Source: Fluviicola taffensis DSM 16823 (GTDB taxonomy: Bacteria > Bacteroidota > Bacteroidia > Flavobacteriales_D > Crocinitomicaceae). Taken from it: 64,000 nt of DNA. Numbering within the stretch: position 1 is the first letter of the stretch; the number at the start of each line of letters is the position of its first letter. Below the pieces are notes generated by a model. That model was not told the DNA's origin. It saw only the letters and a list, made by a program, of their open reading frames with translations, and made no database searches. Both the position numbers and the translations under genes were made by a program. Of this stretch, positions 49,844 to 59,121 are shown one piece after another. The stretch lies in assembly GCF_000194605.1 (NCBI RefSeq), contig NC_015321.1, positions 4,278,001 to 4,342,000 on the forward strand, written 5' to 3'.

Positions 49844-51901
49844 TTATTTGCTATAGCTGTTTGAACTAAACTTACGTCCGCCACCACCAGATGAGCGACG
49901 TTCTGATGAACCACCTTCTCTTCTGCTAGATGATCCAGCACCTGAACCTCCTGATGCAGAACCGTAAGATTTGTTTCCACCAGAGAATCCACCTCTACTT
50001 CGGTCACGGTCACCACCACTGCTTCTGCGATCGCTTCCACCTTCAGTTGGTTTTCCGTAGCTTGAATTTCCTCCACGGAAACCTCCACCTCCTCCAGACG
50101 AACGACGATCTCCGCCTCCACCTGATGAACGATCACGGTCTCCAAAAGAACGACGTTCTCCACCACCTGATCGGCTGCGGTCTCCACCTTCTTTTTTCTG
50201 AGTAATTTCAATACTTACGCTATGCCCTTCGTAATCTGCTCCATTTACTTTCGATAAAATTGCAGATTCATCTGTTTTGTCAGCTTCAAAGAATGAGAAG
50301 TTTGGCATCACATCGATACGACCAATTGAACCTGAATTCAATCCAGTTGAGTCACAAATCACACGCAATAAACCACCTGGGTTCAATCCATCGCGTTTAC
50401 CAAGACTTACAAAGAAACGAGTTCTGTTTGCATCATCACGGTCTGCTCTAGGAGCACGCTCAGTTCTTTCACCTCTATCACTTCTTTCGCCACGGTCGCT
50501 TCTTTCAAAACGATCTTTGCGGTCAAAACGATCATTTCCAGCTCTATCTTTGCGATCTTCACGATCACCTCTTCCAGCGCTTACATTCAAATCTCCTGCA
50601 CGATCGTAGTATTCAATAAAACGATTGAATTCAGCAGAGATGAATTTTTTGATCACTTCTTCTTTTGACAACTCTTCGAAATCTGCCATGATTGCAGGCA
50701 AGAAAGGAGCGATATCATTTTCTTTCACTTCAATTTCTTTCACTTTAGAAATCAATTTATTCAATTGAATTCCACAGATCTCTGAAGCTTCAGGAATCAA
50801 AGCAGCTTTAAACGTAGTACGAATCTGACGCTCAATTGCTTTAATTTTAAAGTTCTCACGTGTATTAATCAATACCAAAGATTTCCCTTGTTTACCAGCA
50901 CGAGCTGTACGACCTGAACGGTGCGTATAATTCTCGATATCATCTGGCAAGTTGTAATTGATAACGTGTGTAATATTGTCTACGTCAATTCCACGAGCAG
51001 CAACGTCTGTTGCAACTAACAATTGGATTGAACGCTCACGGAAACGATCCATAACACGGTCACGCATTGCTTGAGATAAATCTCCATGCAACGGTTCAGC
51101 ACTATATCCTTCTTTCGCTAATTTCTCAGCAACGGTAGCCGTTTCATTACGTGTACGACAGAAAACCAATCCAAAAATGTCTGGACTAGCGTCGATTAAT
51201 CGTTTTAATGCATCATAACGATCACGCTCTTTTACTGTATAGTAAATGTGCTCAATGTTTTCGTTACTTTGATTTTTGTGGCCCATTGCAACTTCCAAAG
51301 GATCTGTCATGTAATTTTTAGCAATTGCAGCCACTTCTTTGGGCATTGTTGCTGAAAATAACCAAACACTCTTTGTATCAGGAGTAGCACTCAAAATTGC
51401 ATCAATGTCTTCTTTGAAGCCCATATTTAGCATTTCATCTGCTTCGTCAAGCACAACTGTTTCAACTGTTTTCAAGTTGATTGCTTTACGATTGATCAAA
51501 TCAACCAAACGCCCTGGAGTTGCTACAACTACGGTTGCACCACGCTTAATGTCCGTAATTTGCTTACGAATATCCGTACCACCGTAAACGGCAACTACTT
51601 TTATTTGCTGATCAAATTTGGCGAACGCCTCTAAGTCTTTGGAGATTTGTAAACACAATTCACGCGTTGGAGCGATGACTAGTCCTTGTGTTTCAGTTGG
51701 TCGGTCTGTAACTTTGTGAATTAGCGGTAAACCAAATGCCGCTGTTTTCCCTGTCCCTGTTTGTGCGAGTCCGACGAAATCGCTTTCTAATTGTAATAAG
51801 TGCGGAATGGCACTTTGTTGGATCGGAGTTGGTTCTGCAAAACCCAGTGCTTCTATCGACTGCAGAACCTCAACTCGTAACCCGAGTTCTTTAAAGGTCA
51901 T
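49844..51901 (-). CDS. DEAD-box RNA helicase with RGG-rich tail
   Basis: A 685-residue helicase. Q motif EPTPIQQSAIP, Walker A AQTGTGKT, PTRELCLQ, DEAD in VVLDEADEMLN, SAT, ARGIDVDN and HRSGRTARAGK. A DbpA-type RNA-binding domain lies at about 480-560 (TRFFVSLGKRDGLNPGGLL). The last 120 residues are rich in Gly, Arg and Ser (FRGGNSSYG), an RNA-binding low-complexity tail. It resembles DeaD/CsdA in ribosome assembly and cold adaptation. A promoter box lies just upstream. Confidence 0.96.
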   Translation of the reverse strand: MTFKELGLRVEVLQSIEALGFAEPTPIQQSAIPHLLQLESDFVGLAQTGTGKTAAFGLPLIHKVTDRPTETQGLVIAPTRELCLQISKDLEAFAKFDQQIKVVAVYGGTDIRKQITDIKRGATVVVATPGRLVDLINRKAINLKTVETVVLDEADEMLNMGFKEDIDAILSATPDTKSVWLFSATMPKEVAAIAKNYMTDPLEVAMGHKNQSNENIEHIYYTVKERDRYDALKRLIDASPDIFGLVFCRTRNETATVAEKLAKEGYSAEPLHGDLSQAMRDRVMDRFRERSIQLLVATDVAARGIDVDNITHVINYNLPDDIENYTHRSGRTARAGKQGKSLVLINTRENFKIKAIERQIRTTFKAALIPEASEICGIQLNKLISKVKEIEVKENDIAPFLPAIMADFEELSKEEVIKKFISAEFNRFIEYYDRAGDLNVSAGRGDREDRKDRAGNDRFDRKDRFERSDRGERSDRGERTERAPRADRDDANRTRFFVSLGKRDGLNPGGLLRVICDSTGLNSGSIGRIDVMPNFSFFEADKTDESAILSKVNGADYEGHSVSIEITQKKEGGDRSRSGGGERRSFGDRDRSSGGGGDRRSSGGGGGFRGGNSSYGKPTEGGSDRRSSGGDRDRSRGGFSGGNKSYGSASGGSGAGSSSRREGGSSERRSSGGGGRKFSSNSYSK

Positions 51902-51923
51902 AAAATAAATCTAAAATTGGGTG

Positions 51924-51931
51924 CAAAGATA
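51924..51931 (-). promoter_or_regulatory. -7 promoter element of the DEAD-box helicase gene
   Basis: TATCTTTG on the minus strand matches TAnnTTTG exactly, 22 bp before the ATG at 51901. Confidence 0.6.
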
Positions 51932-52105
51932 CCACCTTTTTTCGGAACTATGTTAATAAAGTTGCAATGAATTGTTAATTAATTCTTTATCAATCGATTT
52001 CAGTGCCTCAAAACCAAAGATAACAGACTCTAAAGGTCATAAGTCTGTTATCCTTAAGTCTTACATTTATTTTATTCATTCGTATTCAACACTTTATCCA
52101 ATCCT

Positions 52106-52942
52106 TTAATCCGGCTCAACAAAAAGTGCTTGCTTCGTAACTTCATAAAACGACGGAATCTTAATTTTCTTCGCTTTTTTTGTGTCTCCGTCTCCAAGGG
52201 AGTTCTTCATGGATTTGTAATCTTTTAAAGACATTTTAACGAATTTATACTCAATTGGATACCCTTCTAATTCAAATAGGAGTACTTTTCGGAAAACAGG
52301 TCGATCCGGATGCTCCTGGTATAATGAATCATTGAATGCAGAAGTTGTAACTAACTCGTTTCGGTAATTAATCAACGATAACATAGAATCGGCATCAACT
52401 TCAGCGTCTCCATTTCGAGCACTTTCCATGAGTTTATCATCTATCTTTTCCATTAAATTCACGAACAAGATAACTTTTTTGCCTTCTATCTTGAACACTT
52501 CCGCATCAAAATTCACATCTCCGTTATTGGTAAACAACAGATGATCACCAACAGCAGGATTATCGAAGAATCGTTGCTGCATCTCAGCAAACTCTATTGC
52601 ATCTGATCGATTTTGGCTTTCCTTCACTACATGATTTATCTGAATACCTAGTGTTATTAATATGACCAATATCGGTAAAGTCCATGCATACCATTTTCCA
52701 CGAACTTTAATTTGCTCCGTATCTACCATTTTCATTAAACTTGGAGGAACATGGTAGGCTTTTTTGTCCATCACTAAATCATAACGTTTCCCCATTGGAA
52801 AAACTGGAATATAAAACAAGTGAAAATAAGATTGTGCTACTTGAAAGGTCGCATTCGGGAATTGTTCTAATTCTGGCAAATTTAATTCCTGAAAAGTGAA
52901 TGATTTAAGTCGAAAACGGTTCCAGCCGAAAAGAATTGTCAT
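52106..52942 (-). CDS. Single-pass membrane protein, unknown
   Basis: A 278-residue protein. The N-terminus FGWNRFRLKSF and FHLFYIPVFPMGKRYD are a conserved-looking start in Bacteroidota membrane proteins. One helix at about 86-107 (WYAWTLPILVILITLGIQI) separates a cytoplasmic part from a larger domain of 165 residues. No known domain recognised. Confidence 0.75.
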   Translation of the reverse strand: MTILFGWNRFRLKSFTFQELNLPELEQFPNATFQVAQSYFHLFYIPVFPMGKRYDLVMDKKAYHVPPSLMKMVDTEQIKVRGKWYAWTLPILVILITLGIQINHVVKESQNRSDAIEFAEMQQRFFDNPAVGDHLLFTNNGDVNFDAEVFKIEGKKVILFVNLMEKIDDKLMESARNGDAEVDADSMLSLINYRNELVTTSAFNDSLYQEHPDRPVFRKVLLFELEGYPIEYKFVKMSLKDYKSMKNSLGDGDTKKAKKIKIPSFYEVTKQALFVEPD

Positions 52943-53106
52943 TTTTAAGTAGGTTTAAGCCCTTAAAATTATAAAAGTTTCGAATTAAATCTTGTTTTGA
53001 ACAGAAAATTAGTCACCAATTAATCAGGTAGCTAACAGCTTTTCATTCTATCATTAGCGAGAGCATCAGTCAATCATGACTCCTATCTCTCAAACCATTG
53101 ACTTTA

Positions 53107-54180
53107 TTAACGAATAACCAATTTTGAACGATTAACAACTCCTTCATCATTCCGGACTTCCACAAAGTACACCCCAGCTGATTGTTGCAGGTGAATATTT
53201 GAGTTGTAGTAACCTATTCTACCCGATTTCGAAATAGGATCCAAGTCTTGTTGAAGAACAATCTGTCCTATTTCATTTCGCAAAATCAGCATCACTGGTG
53301 ATTCCGATTTATCAGAGAATGAAACAAATACGCTACCATCAGAAGAAGGATTTGGATACAACCTAAAATCAGATTCTCCAAAAGGAATGTATTTTATAGC
53401 CAATTCATTTCTAGTCCCATCAATATCCGTTTGACTTAATTTATAATAAACTGATCTCTGTGTGTTTTTGATATCTAAAAATGTATACGTTTTTATTTCA
53501 GTAGAACTAATCTCTCCTTTCACTCTTGATAATTCACTCCAATTCGTTCCATCGGCACTTGTTTCAAGCGTGAAATAATCATTTCTATGTTGAGATTCAA
53601 CCGCCCAATTCAACAAATTTCCAGAATCAGTACGTTCACCATCAAATGATAAAAATTCTACTGGCAGGTTTATTGGCGGGGCTGGTGATGGTGGGTTACA
53701 ATGAATTGTTTGAGTTGGAATTCCTGGACCTTGAATAAGAACATCAATCGAAGTACAATTTAATGTTGCAACAGTTGCAGCGGTACAACTAACATAGGGA
53801 GAATTGTATCCATAGGCGGTTCCATTATGAGGAATAGCAGGATTTGTAGTTGTTGTTCCTGTTCCAGAACCTCCATTTAATGGCAAAGAATACGCACCGT
53901 TCATTTGAGAATTGACACAATAAATAAATGCTTGTAACGTATACTGAGCTGCTGCACCCGGACCAGTAATCGAAATATTGTAACTGAAATTTACATTGTA
54001 ATTATATCCCCATGGACAATCAGTACTGCTTACAACAATGGATTGAGGGACAATTGATACCGAAACCGTATATCCTAAAGAGGATGTGACTGTACATTGT
54101 GCATTTGCTTGATACGAGTAAATGATTGAAAATAATACAGATAGAAAGGTTAGCTTCATTAAGCTTAAACTCTTACGCAT
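53107..54180 (-). CDS. Secreted protein with T9SS type A sorting domain
   Basis: A 357-residue exported protein. The signal peptide ends SYQANAQ. The mature N-terminal half is Gly/Thr/Pro-rich. The centre has LPVEFLSFDGERTDSGNLLNW, a typical T9SS-linker, and the end is a type A sorting domain: FRLYPNPSSDGSVFVSF, IVLQQDLDP, SAGVYFVEVRNDEG, KLVIR. It should be secreted across the outer membrane by the type IX system. The start at 54180 is a choice among three Met codons. Confidence 0.88.
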   Translation of the reverse strand: MRKSLSLMKLTFLSVLFSIIYSYQANAQCTVTSSLGYTVSVSIVPQSIVVSSTDCPWGYNYNVNFSYNISITGPGAAAQYTLQAFIYCVNSQMNGAYSLPLNGGSGTGTTTTNPAIPHNGTAYGYNSPYVSCTAATVATLNCTSIDVLIQGPGIPTQTIHCNPPSPAPPINLPVEFLSFDGERTDSGNLLNWAVESQHRNDYFTLETSADGTNWSELSRVKGEISSTEIKTYTFLDIKNTQRSVYYKLSQTDIDGTRNELAIKYIPFGESDFRLYPNPSSDGSVFVSFSDKSESPVMLILRNEIGQIVLQQDLDPISKSGRIGYYNSNIHLQQSAGVYFVEVRNDEGVVNRSKLVIR

Positions 54181-54408
54181 TGAGGAAAATTTAAATACCA
54201 TGGCAGATATACGAAGTTATGCGGGCATTGGATTTTTAAACGCTATAATTAAACTAAATTTAACGTTAATTTTTCCTAACCCACTTATTCAATCGCATGC
54301 CATTAAATTTTAACAATCCATGCATAATTGCTCTTCTCCTGAAATTTGGCAAGAATACTATTACAAACTTCTATTTCTAAAGCTCATTAAATCAGCCAAG
54401 TTTACTCA

Positions 54409-54873
54409 TCATCTTTTCATCCGTTGATTTTTAGGGACCCCAATAACTCCAGCTCCGTCAACTAGCCATTCGTTATTGATTTTCTTTACTTTTAAAGTCA
54501 CTTTAAAATCTGGAGAATCAATTCCCTGAATAATTACAGTCCGAGTTTTAGAATTTAAAGAAGAAATTTCAAATCCTTTATCGGGGTAATCTTGTGCATC
54601 GAAAATGGGGTCGAAATCCAGCCCCATCTCAGGGTCTTCGGCATAAGCAATCTCAAACAATTCTTTGTATTCCTTTTTGAAAGCATCACTCAACAATTTA
54701 TTGGAACCGACCCATGGTTTAGGATCAATTCGTTTATTACAAAGGGCAACATACTCGTTCATGAATTTTAATGCAACCAAAGAATCAAAATCGGTATTAG
54801 AAACTTCTTTGTTCCCAGTGGTACATGAACCAAAAATAAACAGGATAAACAGGCAAAAATAAAATCTCATCAC
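54409..54873 (-). CDS. Small lipoprotein
   Basis: A 154-residue lipoprotein with a signal FCLFILFIFGSCTTG (lipidated Cys at about 17). The mature part has FKVTLKVKKINNEWLVDGAGVIG, like DUF3828-type proteins. The role is unknown. It lies between two T9SS cargo genes. Confidence 0.75.
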   Translation of the reverse strand: MMRFYFCLFILFIFGSCTTGNKEVSNTDFDSLVALKFMNEYVALCNKRIDPKPWVGSNKLLSDAFKKEYKELFEIAYAEDPEMGLDFDPIFDAQDYPDKGFEISSLNSKTRTVIIQGIDSPDFKVTLKVKKINNEWLVDGAGVIGVPKNQRMKR

Positions 54874-54904
54874 TTTTAGGTTTAATGTTTAAAGTAAAAA
54901 ACTC

Positions 54905-56299
54905 TTAATGAATCTCTGCTGATTGTTCCAATTGACTGGCAATTTTCATGAATTTTTGACGCTGAATTTCAGACACACCAATAAACTTAATTTCAACAGA
55001 ATACATTCCTACTGGAAGCATACTGATATCGATTTGTGTTCCTTGTTCCACTTGTTTCAATTCCAAAACTGATTTACCATTCAAATCAAGAATAGAAACT
55101 TGTTCTGCCCGATTTTCTGATAAAAGTTGAATGAACGTATTGGAAGGATTTGGGAAAATTGAAAAAAGACTTGTTTGAAATTCAGTTGTTCCTAATGTTG
55201 TTGGCGGAGTAATTCTGATAATGGAATGATCACCCGAATTAGTTGCGATATAAATTTCTTGATTCGGACCAATCGCAATATCTCTTAAACGACCAAATTG
55301 GCCTTGAAAGTATTGATCTTCATCCATAACTGAAGTTGACGTTGCATTCAATTCCATAGCTACAACTCGTTGACCATTTAGCGTAACCATCAGCACACGA
55401 TTGTTCCATTCTGGAAATGCTGAGTTTTGATAATAAACCAAGTCAGAAGTTGCAATGGTTGGTGTCCAAGCATGAATTGGTTCCGTATATAAACCTGTTC
55501 CACAAGGAGTATTCTCAAACGGCTCATCACAAAATCCATGAATTAAAGGCCAACCATAATTTTTTCCCGATTGAAGAATTTGGAGTTCATCATCTGTAGA
55601 TGGTCCGTGTTCCGAAATAAGAATTTTACCATCTGGCAAAGCACAAATTCCTTGTGAATTTCGATGTCCTAATGAATAAACATATGAACCTGAAGTTGGA
55701 TTATTCGCTGGAATTGATCCGTCCATATTTAAACGCAAATATTTTCCTGAAAGTGAATTTGGATCTTGTGCCAGCTGATCTTCATAACACTCTCCAGTCG
55801 ACATTAACAAGGTATTATCGGGAAGAAAATGCAAACGCGATCCGTTGTGATTGTTCCAAGCCAAAATATTATCAAGCAAAATAGCAGGATTAATCAAATT
55901 CGTTCCGTTGAACGTATATTTCACCAAACGCTCCTTAAAAAATCCTTGACCATCGGGCGTACCATATGTATACACTAGAAAAACTTCTGGAGTATTTTCA
56001 AAGTCTGGGTGAAGTGCCATACCTAGCAATCCACTTTCACTGACTGCACGAACGGTTGACGTAAGATTGAGGACAACTGTTTTAACTCCTGTCGTTAAGT
56101 CAATCCGACTTACCAAACCACTGCGTTCTGTAACCCACAAATGTGTATTCCCTTCCACTTTAATTTCCCACGGAGTAGAGACATCTGATGTCAATGTATC
56201 AATGGTAACAGTCGTTGAACCAATTTGCTGAGTTGTTTGTGCCTGAACCAAAGGAACAAGTCCACATGAAACGATGAAAAGTAAATTTTTGAATTCCAT
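54905..56299 (-). CDS. PQQ-type sugar dehydrogenase-like protein with T9SS sorting domain
   Basis: A 464-residue exported protein. After a signal peptide (FIVSCGLVPLVQAQ), a GSDH-type beta-propeller carries STPWEIKVEGNTHLWVTERSG, GLLGMALHPDFENTPEVFLVY, HNGSRLHFLPDNTLLMSTGE, SLGHRNSQGICALPDGKILI and GKNYGWPLIHG. This family oxidises aldoses using PQQ in related enzymes. The C-terminus is a T9SS type A domain (FSIFPNPSNTFIQLLSEN, GMYSVEIKF). I start at MEFKNLL, the usual signal start. Confidence 0.88.
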   Translation of the reverse strand: MEFKNLLFIVSCGLVPLVQAQTTQQIGSTTVTIDTLTSDVSTPWEIKVEGNTHLWVTERSGLVSRIDLTTGVKTVVLNLTSTVRAVSESGLLGMALHPDFENTPEVFLVYTYGTPDGQGFFKERLVKYTFNGTNLINPAILLDNILAWNNHNGSRLHFLPDNTLLMSTGECYEDQLAQDPNSLSGKYLRLNMDGSIPANNPTSGSYVYSLGHRNSQGICALPDGKILISEHGPSTDDELQILQSGKNYGWPLIHGFCDEPFENTPCGTGLYTEPIHAWTPTIATSDLVYYQNSAFPEWNNRVLMVTLNGQRVVAMELNATSTSVMDEDQYFQGQFGRLRDIAIGPNQEIYIATNSGDHSIIRITPPTTLGTTEFQTSLFSIFPNPSNTFIQLLSENRAEQVSILDLNGKSVLELKQVEQGTQIDISMLPVGMYSVEIKFIGVSEIQRQKFMKIASQLEQSAEIH

Positions 56300-56455
56300 A
56301 ACTGTAGATTTTAAATTTATGTTTTTCAAGTTAGGAAAACCAATTGCATTTACAAAGTTGGGAACGTTAATAAATGGTAACTGATTATTGCGACTGAAAA
56401 TGTCATGGAACTCGAACGGACCTATCTATATTGATCAAGAACCAAGGCCGTTTTA

Positions 56456-56961
56456 TTAACCAATATTCATAGCGTCCCGACCGATGAAGCGTTCTTTTCC
56501 AAGTAAAAAATTAATCGCTTTGATCACGTTTCGTTCGACACTTTCTTCCGTTTTCAGATTGGCAATATAACGAACAATTTCATTCTGAAGAGAAGGAGTT
56601 AACCCCCTGAAAATTTCATTCGCCTTGGGGTTTTCTTGGAAAGCTTTTAGCTTGGATGTGGATAAATTGTTCGATCGGAATCATCAATCTGAATACTTAC
56701 CTCCACACGTTCTCCTATTCTTTTTGGTGATTTTGGAAGCATTTTGGTGTTGATATACAACCTCCAGTGCCCGCTAAATTTCATCAGTGTTTGTTGATAT
56801 TCCTTTCCATTTAGAGTTCCTTTAATCGGAATTGGTCCTTTATCCTTTCCGAATACACGAAACAGATCTTCCAAAATAGGGTTTGGCACAAATACAAAGG
56901 GATTGATTCCAATAATCTCAATTACTGCACTAAAACTAGCTGTCTCTTTACTTAGATCCAT
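56456..56961 (-). pseudogene. DUF1905-YdeI/OmdA protein broken by a frameshift
   Basis: The first frame (about 56647-56961) encodes DUF1905: FSAVIEIIGINPFVFVPNPI, GKDKGPIPIKGTLNGKEYQQ and GHWRLYINTKML, then stops. From about 56646 another minus frame continues for 60 residues: KLKAFQENPKANEIFRGLTP, then ERNVIKAINFLLGKERF, the YdeI/OmdA domain. Known relatives carry both in one chain, so one base was gained or lost near 56646. This is the third YdeI/OmdA-type gene in the window. Confidence 0.8.
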
Positions 56962-56987
56962 TTATTCAAAAAGAGACTAAAATACGA

Positions 56988-57848
56988 TTATTGATTTTGT
57001 TTTCTAAAATTAGAAGGAGAAATACCAACAGATTTTGAGAATAGTCGAATGAAATACTTGTAGTCTTCATACCCCAATTGAAAAGCTATTTCTTTGATAC
57101 TTTTATTGGTGTAACAAAGCAAACGCTGAGATTCTCTAAAAATCTCTTGCTGAATAAAATGGGTAGCTGTAAAACCTGAAATTGACTTTACTGTATCATT
57201 TAAATAACTAACGCTAATATTCATTATTACAGCATATTCCGAAGGCTTTTTCATTTGAACAAATTGTTCTCGAACTAATTTTCGAAAGGTTTTTACAATC
57301 TCAATACTTCTAGATGAATAGTCCAAAATACGCTCCGTTTCCTGCAATTGAAATAAGCTGGCAGTTTTAGAGAAGAATCCATTTATCAAATGTCCAATGA
57401 TAGGATTACTTATACTCGAATCTCCTTGTGTTACCTCAGATTTAATCAATTCGAAAAGAGAAGAAAACCAGGTTTGTTGTTCTTTGGTAAAAGGAATTAA
57501 AATGATATCTGAAAAAGATTCTTCGATGGAAGCAGAAACGTTTTGGTGAATGAATTTCGGATCAAAAGCCAATATCCACCCGTCAAACACATTTACTTTC
57601 TTCACTTGATGCATTTGACCTGGATAAGAAATCAATAAAGATGGACCTTCAACGATTACCTCCTGAAAATCAATCGTATGAACAATTGTTCCATACTCCA
57701 CAAAAAAACACGTATAGTGGTCGTGACGATGAGGAGATGAAGCAATTTCCCGTTGAAGAAGCGGAATCATCTCATCTGTCATTCTAAAAATTTCAATTCC
57801 GCGTGTCTTTTCAGGTAATTGAACCAAATGAATATGCTCCTTTCCCAT
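56988..57848 (-). CDS. AraC family transcriptional regulator
   Basis: A 286-residue regulator. The N-terminal cupin-like sensor includes HRHDHYTCFFVEYGTIVH and GPSLLISYPGQMHQVKKV. The C-terminal double HTH reads SEYAVIMNISVSYLNDTVKSIS, IKEIAFQLGYEDYKYFIRLF, KSVGISPSNF. It is 10 bp downstream of the siderophore-interacting-type gene and has its own -7 box (57879-57886) inside that gene. Confidence 0.92.
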   Translation of the reverse strand: MGKEHIHLVQLPEKTRGIEIFRMTDEMIPLLQREIASSPHRHDHYTCFFVEYGTIVHTIDFQEVIVEGPSLLISYPGQMHQVKKVNVFDGWILAFDPKFIHQNVSASIEESFSDIILIPFTKEQQTWFSSLFELIKSEVTQGDSSISNPIIGHLINGFFSKTASLFQLQETERILDYSSRSIEIVKTFRKLVREQFVQMKKPSEYAVIMNISVSYLNDTVKSISGFTATHFIQQEIFRESQRLLCYTNKSIKEIAFQLGYEDYKYFIRLFSKSVGISPSNFRKQNQ

Positions 57849-57858
57849 TTACATTTTT

Positions 57859-58554
57859 TTAAGACCAAAACCCATGTGCAAAGATACGCGCTTCGACTTC
57901 TGGAATGGCTTTTAATTTCTTTCTCAATAGAGAAACCATTGGTGTGTTACCTACAACGCAAATAGACTCATAGCTCTCCATTTTTTTTGACATCATCCAT
58001 TTTTCCAAAACCACACTATTTTCTTCATTCTCCTCATAAAGAAATTCAAACTCCGGATTTTCTTTCCGAAGCGATTCTGGAATCTGATATTCTTCGTGAA
58101 GGAAAACAGCTACTTCGAGCGGAAATTTATCGGTGTCAATTAATTGCTTTAAACTTAAGGCATGTCCAAGAGCACTTAAATCTATCAAACAGAGAATCCG
58201 CCCTTCTTTAGATGGAATTTGAGCCGCATGAACAGCCCCAAACAAAATTTCATCACCAACTTTAATTTGTTGCGCCCACTGACTTCCCGCACCCTCATGA
58301 CCAGCTTCAACATACAATTTAAACGTTCCTTTTTCGAAATCCCAAGATGTTGGTGTATAATCACGGTATTCTAAATCTCCAACTCGGCATTTCACACGGT
58401 GAATAGTTTTCCATTTCTCCAGTTTTAACGTTGAAATATGAACATCTATTTCAACCATTGATGAAGGCTCCCAGCGATTTACATTAATTACTTTACTTGT
58501 GCTGAGCATTTTATCAAATAAACCAGATACTGCCTTTTTTAGAACGTTTGCCAT
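57859..58554 (-). CDS. Siderophore-interacting-type flavoprotein
   Basis: A 231-residue protein of the FAD-binding SIP type. The FAD motif is DYRDYTPTSWD (RxYT), followed by FKLYVEAGHEGAGSQWAQQIKVGDEILFG. The C-terminal NAD-binding-like part has DLSALGHALSLKQL and CVVGNTPMVSLLRKKL. Family members reduce ferric siderophores or act as other oxidoreductases. It is adjacent to an AraC regulator on the same strand. No transporter is next to it. Confidence 0.82.
   Translation of the reverse strand: MANVLKKAVSGLFDKMLSTSKVINVNRWEPSSMVEIDVHISTLKLEKWKTIHRVKCRVGDLEYRDYTPTSWDFEKGTFKLYVEAGHEGAGSQWAQQIKVGDEILFGAVHAAQIPSKEGRILCLIDLSALGHALSLKQLIDTDKFPLEVAVFLHEEYQIPESLRKENPEFEFLYEENEENSVVLEKWMMSKKMESYESICVVGNTPMVSLLRKKLKAIPEVEARIFAHGFWS
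57879..57886 (-). promoter_or_regulatory. -7 promoter element of the AraC gene
   Basis: TATCTTTG on the minus strand matches TAnnTTTG. It lies within the last codons of the preceding gene, 30 bp before the AraC ATG, giving the regulator its own transcript. Confidence 0.5.
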
Positions 58555-58632
58555 GTGCTATGTTTTTACAAAAATAACCGTGCTTTAGCAGGCATTCGTC
58601 CAACAGACAGCCTAAAAAGGTGGACAAATCAC

Positions 58633-59103
58633 TTATTTTTCATGAGCCAGCAGCTTTTTTATGATGACAACTTGTCCCAAATGATAATGTACGTGTTCTA
58701 TAATTCCCGCAATATTTCGGTAATAGGTTCCATATTTTGGGTCCAGGAACTCTTTTGTTAGCTTTTCATCTGGCAATTTTTCGATGAGTAATGTAACTCT
58801 TTCTACTTTTTCCCAGATTGTTTCTTGGAATATCTTCCACTCCTCTTCTGTTCCAGGAGTATCAAAAACCCAACTTAATTCATCCTTTCCGTTCAAAACA
58901 TTTTCTTCCAAAACGCCAATGAGTACATCCAGATAATAAGCCATGTGGAAGGTAATTGCAAGAATTGAATTCAATGAATAAATTTTAGTAGTCGCTTCTT
59001 CTAAAGTTAAATCCGATAAGGTGTTTTTTAGATCTACAGTACTCCAATTTCCTCCAAAATGAACATCTCTTAAATGTTTCGCTAGTTGATTTGCTAGAGT
59101 CAT
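58633..59103 (-). CDS. DinB-like four-helix protein
   Basis: A 156-residue protein with a DinB/YfiT-type bundle. Candidate metal ligands are in ILAITFHMAYYLDVLIGVL (His) and GIIEHVHYHLGQVVII (His pair). Family members bind metal and act in thiol transfer or stress. I start at ATG 59103 and not at the TTG two codons upstream. Confidence 0.8.
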   Translation of the reverse strand: MTLANQLAKHLRDVHFGGNWSTVDLKNTLSDLTLEEATTKIYSLNSILAITFHMAYYLDVLIGVLEENVLNGKDELSWVFDTPGTEEEWKIFQETIWEKVERVTLLIEKLPDEKLTKEFLDPKYGTYYRNIAGIIEHVHYHLGQVVIIKKLLAHEK

Positions 59104-59121
59104 TTTCAATAACGAATCAAA

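Noticed and set aside
49837..50211. A 124-codon Val/Glu-rich frame on the minus strand
   Set aside because: It is an out-of-frame reading of the Gly/Arg/Ser-rich tail of the DEAD-box helicase gene.
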